From positions 1 to 64,000 of the forward strand of contig JBFWVD010000002.1 of the NCBI GenBank assembly GCA_050246915.1: a DNA stretch of 64,000 bases, in the 5' to 3' direction. The first letter of the stretch is position 1; each line of letters starts with the position of its first letter. This document shows, piece after piece, positions 25,744 to 33,723 of this stretch. A program made the translations under genes and the position numbers. Source of the DNA: JBFWVD01 sp050246915. GTDB taxonomy: Bacteria > Actinomycetota > Acidimicrobiia > Acidimicrobiales > Ilumatobacteraceae. The notes under the pieces were generated by a model. It did no database searches. It worked only from the letters and a program-made list of their open reading frames with translations, and was not told the origin of the DNA.

Positions 25744-26226
25744 TCAGACTGGCGTGCCCTCGAACGGACGTGGGTCCTTGGGGTGGGGCATCTCGGGGCG
25801 GGACCAGGCCAGGATCGGTGCCATGACCTCGGCCACGGCCTTCCACTGGTCGCTGTGCCATCCCTCCGCGGCTGCGGCCACGGTTCCGTCCTGCTTCACG
25901 AACACCAGCGCAGGAAGGGTTGCCAGCCCGAGGGAGCGAACCGCTGCACGGTCGGGATCGGCGAAGGTCAGGAACTCCTTGGCCAACGGTCCGAGGAAGC
26001 TGCGAGCGCCATCGGCGTCGGCGGTCACCAGCCAGCTCATCCGAGCCGCCGCACCAGAGAAGTGCCGCATGAAGCGGGCCGCGGGGTCGAGGACCCAACT
26101 GGATTGGTTGGTGTACGGGTCGATGCAGACCACCACGAGGTGGAAGTTGGTGAGCCACTCACGAACGGTTCGGCCTGCACCCTCCAGCGGAGTGAGCGTC
26201 AGGTCTGCAGACGGGTCGGTTGCCAC
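25744..26226 (-). CDS. Thioredoxin-fold-like hypothetical protein
   Basis: 160 residues from a GTG at 26226. The pattern (hydrophobic strand LVVVCIDPYT, later SWLVTADAD, then LATLPALVFVKQDGTVAAAAEGW) resembles a thioredoxin fold with the cis-Pro loop LPALVFV, but the usual CxxC is missing: the matching position reads DPYTNQSSW. It would therefore not be a thiol oxidoreductase. No signal peptide. TAGGTT lies 8 nt before the GTG. The long frame up to 26988 is antisense to the PAP2 gene and not coding. Confidence 0.7.
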   Translation of the reverse strand: MATDPSADLTLTPLEGAGRTVREWLTNFHLVVVCIDPYTNQSSWVLDPAARFMRHFSGAAARMSWLVTADADGARSFLGPLAKEFLTFADPDRAAVRSLGLATLPALVFVKQDGTVAAAAEGWHSDQWKAVAEVMAPILAWSRPEMPHPKDPRPFEGTPV

Positions 26227-26234
26227 GAGCGGCC

Positions 26235-26240
26235 AACCTA
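26235..26240 (-). promoter_or_regulatory. -10 box for thioredoxin-fold-like gene
   Basis: TAGGTT on the minus strand, 8 nt before the GTG at 26226. Supports that start. Divergent from the PAP2 promoter at 26308. Confidence 0.5.
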
Positions 26241-26307
26241 ACGCGCGTGGCCGCCACCGCGGGAGTTTCGCGTCCTCAGGCGGCACTGAAATCGGTCGCC
26301 GACCCGC

Positions 26308-26313
26308 TACCGT
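26308..26313 (+). promoter_or_regulatory. -10 box for PAP2 gene
   Basis: TACCGT, 9 nt before the GTG at 26323. Confidence 0.45.
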
Positions 26314-26322
26314 CACCCGACT

Positions 26323-27216
26323 GTGAGGTCCGGTTCCGACGTCTTCGACGATGAACCAACGCTGGATGTCTCCGGCAACGGGCGGGCGGTGTGGTGGCGA
26401 CAACTTCTCCTCATCGCTTGGTTGTGGTGGATCTACGACCTCATCAACAACTTCTCGCCCGTGCGTGAGGATCGTGCGATCCGCATCGGTCAAGACCTGT
26501 TGGCGTTCGAAGAGCGCCTGAGCCTCGACATCGAGCTGGGCCTCAACCGCTTCGTGCAGGACCATCATCTGGTGGCGGTGTTGCTGGGCAACTTCTACAA
26601 CATCGCCCATCTGCTGGTGACGTTCGCCTTGGTGGGGATCTTGTGGTGGTTCTTCCCAAGGGCGTACCCGCGATTGCGCAACACGTTGGCCGTCACCAAC
26701 ATCGTCGGCTTCGCGGTGTTCTGGGTGGTTCCGGTTGCCCCGCCGCGGATGTTGCCCGGCACGGGCTTCGTGGACACCGTCGTGTCGGTCGGCGCCATGG
26801 GGTCCACCCACGATGGTTCGCTCGCGTCGCAGGCCAATCAGTACGCGGCCATGCCGTCGTTGCACGTTGCCTGGGCGATCTGGGTGGCAGTCGCGTTGTG
26901 GACCGTCAGCCGATCGCGGATCTGGCGCTCGGTGGGTGTGGCCCATGTGGCCGTCACCACCATCGCCATCATCGGCACGGCGAACCACTACGTGCTCGAC
27001 GTCGTCGCCGGCGCGGCCACCTTCGCGGTGGCGATGCCCGCCGGATACGCGATCTACGGCCGTTCGCCGTGGGCGCTCATCGGATGGTCACCGAGACGGG
27101 CTTGGGGGCGTTCGGCCGCTGCCGTGACGATGAGCCCGAACGAGAGCACCGCCATGGCCAGCGCCAACCAGAACGCGTTGCCGCTCAATCGTTCGTCGAA
27201 CAGCGCCACGCCGTAG
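26323..27216 (+). CDS. PAP2-superfamily membrane enzyme (inositolphosphotransferase-like)
   Basis: 297 residues, GTG start. About six TM helices. The PAP2 phosphatase/transferase motifs are APPRML (139-144), MPSLHVAW (177-184, H181) and NHYVLD (221-226, H222 and D226). The spacing fits the PAP2_3 group that includes yeast Aur1-type phosphoinositol transferases, so lipid phosphate hydrolysis or headgroup transfer is likely. The core ends near residue 245; the last about 53 residues are antisense to the convergent DMT gene (27054-27216) and may be non-functional tail. TACCGT lies 9 nt upstream. Confidence 0.82.
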   Translation: MRSGSDVFDDEPTLDVSGNGRAVWWRQLLLIAWLWWIYDLINNFSPVREDRAIRIGQDLLAFEERLSLDIELGLNRFVQDHHLVAVLLGNFYNIAHLLVTFALVGILWWFFPRAYPRLRNTLAVTNIVGFAVFWVVPVAPPRMLPGTGFVDTVVSVGAMGSTHDGSLASQANQYAAMPSLHVAWAIWVAVALWTVSRSRIWRSVGVAHVAVTTIAIIGTANHYVLDVVAGAATFAVAMPAGYAIYGRSPWALIGWSPRRAWGRSAAAVTMSPNESTAMASANQNALPLNRSSNSATP

Positions 27217-27917
27217 ACCACCGCGGCGACCGGCTCGATACCGGTCATGGCCGGCACGGTCGAGGTCAGCGGCGAGAGGTGGAAGCTGCGCTGCGCGGCG
27301 ATGTTGCCGGCGACGGCGACCATCAAGAAGCCCACGGCCCATGCAATTCCAATTGCGGGCTTGTGATCGTGGAATGCTCCACCGGCTTGTTTCACCAGCG
27401 CCGCGCTGAAGGCGATGGCGATGCCAGCACACAACGCCAACGTCGTTCCATGCACGTGGCGGCCGCGCGTGCCGATCACCGCGACGGTCGTGATGGCCAA
27501 CGTCGACAGCGAGAGCACGATCCAGTCGGCGTCGTGTCGTGTGGCAACGCCGGCCTCGTTGTGGCTCACCATGACGACCGCGATGACGCCCACCACAACA
27601 GCGCCCGCGCCGATGCAGGCACGGCGGCCAGGCATGCGACGGGCCGCCAGCGCGTCGAGCGCAACGGCGACGAGCAGCCCGCTGGTCACGATGGCCTGCA
27701 CCACGATGAGCGAACCGCGCACGAGCGCGAGCGACTGCAGCGCGAAGGCGCCGATGTCCCCCACCTTGGCGGCCAGCCATCGCGGTGACGTCGCCAGTCG
27801 ACGGGCCAGGCCGAAGGCTCCGATGTGACTGGGTACCTCGCTGGCGAGACGGTGTTGAGCGGCCGTGGCCACGCCGAACAGCAGCGCTGCACAGATGGCG
27901 AGGATCAAGGTGCTCAC
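27054..27917 (-). CDS. DMT-superfamily (EamA-like) transporter
   Basis: 287 residues, GTG start at 27917, about ten hydrophobic helices in a two-by-five pattern. This is the drug/metabolite transporter layout; the substrate is unknown. Helix 10 (about 232-256, AFWLALAMAVLSFGLIVTAAA) lies in the 163 bp shared with the convergent PAP2 gene, so this stretch is coding on this strand. It follows the polysaccharide deacetylase gene by 13 bp on the same strand and is probably in its operon. Confidence 0.75.
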   Translation of the reverse strand: MSTLILAICAALLFGVATAAQHRLASEVPSHIGAFGLARRLATSPRWLAAKVGDIGAFALQSLALVRGSLIVVQAIVTSGLLVAVALDALAARRMPGRRACIGAGAVVVGVIAVVMVSHNEAGVATRHDADWIVLSLSTLAITTVAVIGTRGRHVHGTTLALCAGIAIAFSAALVKQAGGAFHDHKPAIGIAWAVGFLMVAVAGNIAAQRSFHLSPLTSTVPAMTGIEPVAAVVYGVALFDERLSGNAFWLALAMAVLSFGLIVTAAAERPQARLGDHPMSAHGERP

Positions 27918-27930
27918 GGTGAGCCGGTGT

Positions 27931-28716
27931 TCACTGGGAACCGATCGGGCGACGACGTGGCGACGCGGGTGGGTCGAGGTGCTCGTTCAGTGACACCACT
28001 CGCAGATCCCGGCTGGCGATCTCGTCGGCGATGAGTGCGAGCGCGCCCAGAGCCGAGCGCCACGCGCCCGGCGACGACGTGCAGTCGCAGTCGTGCAACA
28101 AGATGGTTCCGCCGGGCTCGAGATGGGACAGGACGTGATCGGTCACCGACCGCGGTGTCGCTGTGGCCGTCCAGTCGCGTCCCCATGTGGTCCACAGGAC
28201 CGTGCGCAGGCCCATACGGCGCGCCGCGAGCGCCGACGACATCGTCAACGTGCCGTGCGGTGGACGGAACCACTGCATCGCTCGGCCGGTCATGTCCTCG
28301 AGTTCGAGCGTCGCCCGTCGGATGTCGTCTGCGACATCGCGTGGCCCACGCGAGATGTGTGTGCGATGGCGGAGACCGTGCACGCCGATGTCGTGACCGG
28401 CCGCCATCACCTCGTCGAGGGCACCGCGGTTGGCGCGACACATCTCTGGCAGCACGAAGAACGTTGCTCGCCACCCGAGTCGATCGAGCTCGGCGAGGAA
28501 CAGGGGAGTCGACGTCGAGTCGGGTCCGTCATCGAAGGTGAGCGCGACCTGCGAACGAGGCCCCATTCCACTGAGGCCCGGCAGGAGTCTGCGGCGCAGC
28601 GGAGTGATGGCAGTTGCGTACGGGGCGCTGTGAGCGAGCCAGGCCGCACCAGTACCAGCGGCGATGAGCTTGAAGCCTCCAGCCGCGCCGGGTCCGTTGC
28701 GGCGGGCTCCGTGCAT
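27931..28716 (-). CDS. Polysaccharide deacetylase (NodB domain)
   Basis: 261 residues. After an N-terminal hydrophobic stretch (about 15-40, possible anchor) comes the NodB domain: TFDDGPD (60-66) with the catalytic base and metal Asp, and the metal-binding HGLRH (113-117). Later motif RPPHGTL and the C-terminal ILLHDCD match the family. It should remove acetyl groups from cell-wall or exopolysaccharide sugars. The ATG at 28716 is preferred over 28737 because TACAGT lies 7 nt before it. Confidence 0.85.
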   Translation of the reverse strand: MHGARRNGPGAAGGFKLIAAGTGAAWLAHSAPYATAITPLRRRLLPGLSGMGPRSQVALTFDDGPDSTSTPLFLAELDRLGWRATFFVLPEMCRANRGALDEVMAAGHDIGVHGLRHRTHISRGPRDVADDIRRATLELEDMTGRAMQWFRPPHGTLTMSSALAARRMGLRTVLWTTWGRDWTATATPRSVTDHVLSHLEPGGTILLHDCDCTSSPGAWRSALGALALIADEIASRDLRVVSLNEHLDPPASPRRRPIGSQ

Positions 28717-28723
28717 CTCGACG

Positions 28724-28729
28724 ACTGTA
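28724..28729 (-). promoter_or_regulatory. -10 box for polysaccharide deacetylase operon
   Basis: TACAGT on the minus strand, 7 nt before the ATG at 28716. It lies 21 bp from the opposing box at 28751, so RNA polymerase could hardly use both promoters at once. Confidence 0.5.
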
Positions 28730-28750
28730 CGGCACACCTCGCACCCCAGC

Positions 28751-28756
28751 TACGTT
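28751..28756 (+). promoter_or_regulatory. -10 box for MGDG-synthase-like gene
   Basis: TACGTT, 8 nt before the GTG at 28765. Divergent from the deacetylase box. Confidence 0.5.
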
Positions 28757-28764
28757 CTGCGACC

Positions 28765-29856
28765 GTGCCTGCCACCGTTCTGCTGCTGTCGGCCAGCATG
28801 GGGGGCGGCCATGATGGCGTGGCCAAGGAGATGGCCCGTCGCTTCGACGCCGCCGGTGCACGACCGGTGGTCGTCGACTTCATGCGGGCGTTCCCCCGCC
28901 CCCTGGCCTACGCCTGGCGTGAGTCGTACGCATTGCAGTTGCGTTGGCGGCCCGAGAGCTACGAGCGTTCGTATCGGCTCTTCTACCAACGGCCGCAGTT
29001 GTGGGCTCGCTTCGTTCGTCTCGAGCGCGCACTGGCTGGTCGCCGGACGCTGCGATGGATCGACGAGCATCAGCCCGATGCGATCGTGAGTACCTACAAC
29101 TTCGCGGCGCTCGTGCTGGGGAAGTTACGCGAAGAGGGCAGAGTGGACGTGCCGTTGGTGAACTTCCTCACCGACTACGGAGTCCACCCGCGCGCCACGC
29201 ACCCCGCGATCGATCTCAACCTCACCGTGCACGAGGTGGCGGCCGAGGACTGCCGTCGGCTCACCACACGCGAGGTCGTGGCCTGCGGACCGGTCGTGCG
29301 TCCCGAGTTCGCCGCGGCAGCCGCCCATCGTGCAGCGGCGCGTGCCGAGCTCGGATGCGGACCCGACGACAAGATCGTTCTCGTGTCATCGGGATCGTGG
29401 GGCGTCGGCCACGATCTCGAGGACACCATCGCCGCGTTGCATCACAGCGGTCGCTTCACCGTCGTCACCGCTACGGGCCGCGATGATCGACTGCGCTCGA
29501 AGCTGCAACGGCGGGGCCTGGGCATCGCGCTTGGTTGGACAGATGCCATGGAGCGGGTCATCGCCGCGGCTGATGTCGTGGTGGAGAACGCCGGCGGGCT
29601 CACCGCCTTCGAGGCATTCGCCGCGGGGGTCCCCATCGTGAGCTACAAGACGATCCCCGGTCACGGGCGCGACAACCTCGCAACCATGCTCCGTGCCGCC
29701 GTGACCACTTCGCCACAGACCGAGCTCGAACTCATCGAGGCGGTCACCGCCCTGTGCACCGATGGGCCGACTCGAGCTCAGCAGATCGCCGCCGCGAGCC
29801 GTTCGTTCGTGGAGGATCCGACGTCGCGCGTTTTGGGTCTTGTCCGGCCGAATTGA
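28765..29856 (+). CDS. MGDG-synthase/UgtP-like processive glycosyltransferase
   Basis: 363 residues, GT-B fold of family GT28. The N-terminal SASMGGGHDGVAKEM (9-23) is the acceptor-side glycine-rich motif of monogalactosyldiacylglycerol synthases and MurG. The C-terminal donor-binding part includes VVENAGGLTAFEAFAAGVP (with the acidic sugar-binding residues). The likely role is glycosylation of diacylglycerol to make glycolipid. The GTG at 28765 is supported by a promoter box; the longer frame runs into the divergent gene. Confidence 0.85.
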   Translation: MPATVLLLSASMGGGHDGVAKEMARRFDAAGARPVVVDFMRAFPRPLAYAWRESYALQLRWRPESYERSYRLFYQRPQLWARFVRLERALAGRRTLRWIDEHQPDAIVSTYNFAALVLGKLREEGRVDVPLVNFLTDYGVHPRATHPAIDLNLTVHEVAAEDCRRLTTREVVACGPVVRPEFAAAAAHRAAARAELGCGPDDKIVLVSSGSWGVGHDLEDTIAALHHSGRFTVVTATGRDDRLRSKLQRRGLGIALGWTDAMERVIAAADVVVENAGGLTAFEAFAAGVPIVSYKTIPGHGRDNLATMLRAAVTTSPQTELELIEAVTALCTDGPTRAQQIAAASRSFVEDPTSRVLGLVRPN

Positions 29857-29917
29857 TCGATCTGGCGGTCTGCCGGCCGATGATTCCACGTGAACAGGGA
29901 AGACGCCGGTCCATGGC

Positions 29918-29923
29918 TACGAT
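29918..29923 (+). promoter_or_regulatory. -10 box for CDP-alcohol phosphatidyltransferase gene
   Basis: TACGAT, 8 nt before a GTG at 29932. It lies inside the longer frame that begins at 29890, so it argues for the shorter start. Confidence 0.45.
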
Positions 29924-29931
29924 GGGCAGTC

Positions 29932-30747
29932 GTGCGTGCCAGGGCCCGTGGAGTCATCCACCTCAAAGATCTCTTCACGATGGTCAACCTGGTCAGTGGG
30001 GTCATCGCCGTCCACTACATCTTCTATGACGAGCCGCGTAAGGCCGGCTATTCGGTGCTGGCGGGCTATCTCTTCGGCGATCTGCTCGACGGTTTCGTGG
30101 CTCGGGCCACCGGCACGTCGAACAAGTTCGGTGCCGAGCTCGATTCGATGGTCGACCATTTCGTGCACGTCGTGATTCCTGCGCTCATCGTCGCCAGCGT
30201 CTACAGCGACTCGGGGTCAGAGACGCTCGGTATCACCGCTTGCGGCGTGCTCGTCGGTGCGGCCACCATCCGACACGCACGACTGAGCGCGGCGAAGTTC
30301 GATTACCCGATCTGCTGGTGCGGACTTCCTCGCACCATCAGCGGTTTCGGCGCAATGGCGCTCGTGCTCTCCGACACGTTCTCCGATCGCGTGCAGTCGG
30401 GGCATTGGATCGGCTTCGCCATCATCTTCGTGTTGTCGATGATGAACCTCATGCCGATTCCGTACATGACCCACCGTGGTCATCGGGCACTGGAGCCGAA
30501 GGTGAAGGTCGCCGTCGGCTCGTTCCTCGTGACCACGACGCTGGCTGCGTTCATCGAACCGAACTACACGTTCGACGTGTTGCTGTTCTGGATGATCGGT
30601 TACGCCATGGCCGGCTGGGTCCCGCTGCTCCCCGAGGAGCGCAAGCAGTTCCGGGTCGAGTACGACAAGTGGACAGAAGCCCTGGCCGTGAAGACGGTGC
30701 CGGCTCGCTCTCGCGCCAAGGTCACTGAAGCGACCGACGCCACCTGA
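29932..30747 (+). CDS. CDP-alcohol phosphatidyltransferase (PssA-like)
   Basis: 271 residues. The CDP-alcohol signature is complete: D50-x2-D53-G54-x2-A57-R58-x8-G67-x3-D71-x3-D75. The catalytic helix lies at the start of about six TM helices. The C-terminal part resembles archaetidylserine/phosphatidylserine synthases (family with long C-terminus), so L-serine as acceptor is a fair guess. I chose the GTG at 29932 because of the promoter box; 29890 is the alternative. It sits 75 bp after the glycosyltransferase gene, so a shared transcript is also possible. Confidence 0.85.
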   Translation: MRARARGVIHLKDLFTMVNLVSGVIAVHYIFYDEPRKAGYSVLAGYLFGDLLDGFVARATGTSNKFGAELDSMVDHFVHVVIPALIVASVYSDSGSETLGITACGVLVGAATIRHARLSAAKFDYPICWCGLPRTISGFGAMALVLSDTFSDRVQSGHWIGFAIIFVLSMMNLMPIPYMTHRGHRALEPKVKVAVGSFLVTTTLAAFIEPNYTFDVLLFWMIGYAMAGWVPLLPEERKQFRVEYDKWTEALAVKTVPARSRAKVTEATDAT

Positions 30748-30772
30748 GCCGGAACGCCGGCCGATCGAACGG

Positions 30773-31900
30773 TCAGTGTCTGAAGTAGGCGCTGATCTGG
30801 CTGCACACGAGATCGACCGTGGATTCGTCCATGTGTGAGTGCAGCGGCACCGTGATGAGCTCGTCGGCGGCCTGCTCGGTGACTGGCAGCGGCCCACGAC
30901 GGAACTGCTGGAAGTACGTGTGCACGTGCCCCGGCCGCCAGTGGATGCCGGTCTTGATGTCGCGCTCCTCGAGCCAGTCACGCAGCCGATCGCGATCGGC
31001 AGCCGGCACGCGGATCACGTACATGAACGGGCACAGCCCGCTGAAATCGATCTGCGGGCTCCACACATGATCGAGTCCTTTGAGACGCTCGGCGTACCAC
31101 TCACATGCCTGCTGGCGTGACGAGCGAACCGCATCGAGCTTGGAGATCTGCGAGGTCCCGAGGGCCGCATGCACGTTGGAGAGGTGATAGCGATAGCCGG
31201 TGCGGATGGCGTCGTAGTCCCACGTGCGAGCGTTGCGGTACATCACTGCGGGAGGTTGATCGGAGCCGAGGAGTCGGATCTCGCGGGCCGCGGTCGCTTC
31301 TGCTGCATCGGCGAATACCAGAACGCCGGCATCGATGGCCGTGAGCGATTTCACTGGGTCGAAGCTGAACATGCAGATGTCGCTGTCGGTGCCGACGGAA
31401 CGCCCATTGATCGACGAGCCGAACGAGTGCGCGGCATCGTGCACGACGCGGATCGATCGAGGCGCAGCGATCTCACGCAATGCGTCCTGGTCCGACAGAT
31501 AGCAGGCGTAGTCGAGCGCCATGATGGCGCGGGTCTTGGGTCCGATCAGTTCTTCGACGCGGTTCGCGTCGATGCACATGGTCTCGTCGACGTCCACGAA
31601 CACCGGCTCGGCACCGCACGCCAGAATGGCCTGCACGTTCGACAGATGACAGATCGACGGAACGATCACCTCGTCGCCCGGTCCGATGCCGGCCACGATG
31701 AGGGACACGTGCAACGCCGCACCCCCCGTGCTCACGGCAACGACATGGCGATTGCGGCCCCCCAGCGCGTCGAGTACGGCCTGCTCGAAGGTGGCGACGT
31801 CGGCCCCCATGCCGAGCCAGCCGCGGGACAGCACGGCGTCGAGGGCAGCACGATCGGCATCGTCGAGCCAGGGCCCGTATACGGGTATGGGAGTAGTCAC
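30773..31900 (-). CDS. DegT/DnrJ/EryC1-type PLP aminotransferase
   Basis: 375 residues. Fold type I aminotransferase: D155 in HDAAHSFG holds the pyridine nitrogen and K184 in FSFDPVKSLTA forms the Schiff base. This family transfers amino groups onto keto-sugars for cell-surface glycans. The GTG at 31900 is preferred (GGAG 6 nt before it, and a -10 box TAGCGT at 31929-31934 would overlap the longer start at 31930). Convergent with the CDP-alcohol gene. Confidence 0.85.
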   Translation of the reverse strand: MTTPIPVYGPWLDDADRAALDAVLSRGWLGMGADVATFEQAVLDALGGRNRHVVAVSTGGAALHVSLIVAGIGPGDEVIVPSICHLSNVQAILACGAEPVFVDVDETMCIDANRVEELIGPKTRAIMALDYACYLSDQDALREIAAPRSIRVVHDAAHSFGSSINGRSVGTDSDICMFSFDPVKSLTAIDAGVLVFADAAEATAAREIRLLGSDQPPAVMYRNARTWDYDAIRTGYRYHLSNVHAALGTSQISKLDAVRSSRQQACEWYAERLKGLDHVWSPQIDFSGLCPFMYVIRVPAADRDRLRDWLEERDIKTGIHWRPGHVHTYFQQFRRGPLPVTEQAADELITVPLHSHMDESTVDLVCSQISAYFRH

Positions 31901-31928
31901 ACGGCGCTCCGAGGGAAAGGCTGTCGGC

Positions 31929-31934
31929 ACGCTA
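31929..31934 (-). promoter_or_regulatory. -10 box for DegT aminotransferase gene
   Basis: TAGCGT on the minus strand. Transcription from it would give a leader of about 20 nt containing GGAG before the GTG at 31900. Confidence 0.4.
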
Positions 31935-31988
31935 CTCCCCGTTCACCTCCCGGACAGGTAGCGCAGCATCCGGCCATCGGCCACACGG

Positions 31989-31994
31989 TAGGTT
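31989..31994 (+). promoter_or_regulatory. -10 box for IF-2B-like gene
   Basis: TAGGTT, 7 nt before the GTG at 32002. Confidence 0.5.
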
Positions 31995-32001
31995 CATCGT
32001 C

Positions 32002-32796
32002 GTGCACCCCATCGAGCGCATGCGTTACGTCGCCCGGAGTTCAGGGGCCGATCACGCCACCGTGGCGCGCGAGACCGCGGCCGCGCTGTCAGGATTGGCC
32101 TTCGACCATGCCGGTGTCGTCACATCGTGCCGTCGGGTGGTCGAACGTCATCCGACATCGGGCCCGGTGTGGTGGCTGGCATCGAGCGTGCTGGTGTCCG
32201 ATGAACCGGTCGAAGCGGCTTGGACTGCCGCGGAACTGCTGTCGAGGGATCGGACGCCGACCGAACTGTCCCACGCCCTGCCCGATGACTCCTCGGTCGT
32301 CATTCTCGGTTGGCCGGAGCTGATCGGTGCGGCTCTGCCCCGTCGTGGCGATGTGCGCATTCGTGTCGTCGACGTCTTCGATGAAGCACGCGGGTTGGTG
32401 CACGCGCTCCGACGCGCCGATACCTCCGCTGATCTGGTGCCGAGTCATGGGCTGGGCGCGGCGGTCGTCGCCAGCGACCTCGTGCTGTTGGAGGCATCCG
32501 CCGTGGGGCCCGATCATGCGCTGGTGGTGGCCGGGTCACGAGCGGCCGCAGCGGTGGCCCGCCACAGCGGCATTCCCGTGTGGCTGGTGGCCGGCGTCGG
32601 ACGCGTTCTCCCTGCCCCGACTTGGAAGGCGCTCGAGTCGCGCCTCGACCTCACCATGTTCCACGAGTCCGACGAGTTGTTACCCCTCGATCTGGTCGAT
32701 CGCGTCGCGGGTCCCGACGGTTTGGCGGATCCGTCCACGATGGCCCGCTCCGCCACGTGTCCCGTGGCGCCGGAGCTGTTCCGCTTGAGTTCCTGA
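32002..32796 (+). CDS. Initiation factor 2B-like (IF-2B/ribose-bisphosphate isomerase fold) protein
   Basis: 264 residues, GTG start. The C-terminal half (from about 155) has the IF-2B family pattern: VASDLVLLEASAVGPDHALV, then SRAAAAVARHSGIPVWLVAG. These resemble the Rossmann-like domain of eIF2B-alpha and bacterial sugar-phosphate isomerases (MtnA type). The N-terminal half is divergent helices. A metabolic isomerase or regulatory role is possible, but the catalytic residues of MtnA are not obvious. Its last 10 codons plus stop are duplicated 95 bp downstream. Confidence 0.65.
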   Translation: MHPIERMRYVARSSGADHATVARETAAALSGLAFDHAGVVTSCRRVVERHPTSGPVWWLASSVLVSDEPVEAAWTAAELLSRDRTPTELSHALPDDSSVVILGWPELIGAALPRRGDVRIRVVDVFDEARGLVHALRRADTSADLVPSHGLGAAVVASDLVLLEASAVGPDHALVVAGSRAAAAVARHSGIPVWLVAGVGRVLPAPTWKALESRLDLTMFHESDELLPLDLVDRVAGPDGLADPSTMARSATCPVAPELFRLSS

Positions 32797-32910
32797 GTAC
32801 ACCACCGGCGCCACTCCAACCTGAGCGAGCCGAGCGTCAGCGAGGCGGCGAAGCAGACACGGCGCCGGAACTGTTCCGTCTGAGTTCCTGAGTACACCAC
32901 CGGCGCCACT
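32767..32910 (+). repeat. 49-bp direct repeat of the gene's 3' end, with a second copy downstream
   Basis: Copy 1 (32767-32815) covers the last codons, stop and 19 nt after it. Copy 2 (32862-32910) differs at only three bases and carries the same APELFRLSS plus stop in another frame. Between them lies sequence related to the 20600-20677 repeats. This looks like a short tandem duplication or repeat-mediated event. Confidence 0.85.
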
Positions 32911-32953
32911 GACTCGGCAGAGACACGGCGAAGCGCACGCCTGTCGGTCCCAT

Positions 32954-32959
32954 TAGGGT
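32954..32959 (+). promoter_or_regulatory. -10 box for dienelactone hydrolase gene
   Basis: TAGGGT, 7 nt before the ATG at 32967. Confidence 0.5.
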
Positions 32960-32966
32960 CGCGTCC

Positions 32967-33650
32967 ATGGGAGAGATGGTCACCTTCGCATCCAACGGAA
33001 CTCAGGGGTCGGGTTATCTGGCCACACCGGCTTCGGGCCAGGGCCCGGGTGTCGTGGTGATCCAGGAATGGTGGGGGCTCGTGCCCCACATCTGTGATCT
33101 TGCTGATCGATTCGCGGCCGAAGGCTTCACCGCGCTGGCCCCCGATCTCTATCGCGGTGAGTCGGCGAGCAACACCGAGCCTGACGAGGCCGGCAAGTTG
33201 ATGATGGCGCTCGACATCGAGCGTGCCACCAAGGACATGTCCGGGGCCGTCGATCGTCTCGTGTCGATCACCGGCCGAGCGAAGATCGGTGTCGTCGGTT
33301 TCTGCATGGGTGGCGGACTCACGTTGAAGCTGGCGGCCGATCGCCCAGATGCGGTGGCTGCTGCGGTCCCGTTCTACGGAGCCATCCCATGGCCCGCAGT
33401 GCAGCCCGACTACACGCGCTTCACCGCTGCGGTGCTGGGGCACTACGCCGAGAACGACGACTGGGCGTCGCCGGCAGTGGCGCGAGAGCTCGAAGCAACG
33501 CTCACCGCGGCCGGCAAGCAGGCCACCGTGCACATCTATTCCGGAACGCAGCACGCGTTCGCCAACGACACCCGTCCCGAGGTGTACGACGCCGAGGCCG
33601 CGGCGCTGGCGTTCAGCCGAACCTTCGAGTTCTTGCGTCAGCAGCTCTGA
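32967..33650 (+). CDS. Dienelactone hydrolase family protein
   Basis: 227 residues, alpha/beta hydrolase. The nucleophile is C113 in GFCMGG, the acid D164 or D165 in AENDDW and the base H196 in QHAFAND; E34 in QEWWG matches the residue that primes the Cys in true DLH. Substrate may be a dienelactone or another ester; the family also includes broad carboxylesterases. The ATG at 32967 has TAGGGT 7 nt upstream. Confidence 0.88.
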   Translation: MGEMVTFASNGTQGSGYLATPASGQGPGVVVIQEWWGLVPHICDLADRFAAEGFTALAPDLYRGESASNTEPDEAGKLMMALDIERATKDMSGAVDRLVSITGRAKIGVVGFCMGGGLTLKLAADRPDAVAAAVPFYGAIPWPAVQPDYTRFTAAVLGHYAENDDWASPAVARELEATLTAAGKQATVHIYSGTQHAFANDTRPEVYDAEAAALAFSRTFEFLRQQL

Positions 33651-33723
33651 GATCCTGCGTCTGGAGATTCGGGTACCGTGATTTGGTGTTCAGGGTTGGG
33701 TGATCAGCGACGAAGGCGTTGGT

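Noticed and set aside
26227..26988. Upstream extension of the thioredoxin-like gene to 414 codons
   Set aside because: It is antisense to the conserved part of the PAP2 gene, and the GTG at 26226 has its own promoter box.
31169..32323. 384-codon + strand frame
   Set aside because: Antisense to the DegT aminotransferase and out of frame with the IF-2B-like gene.
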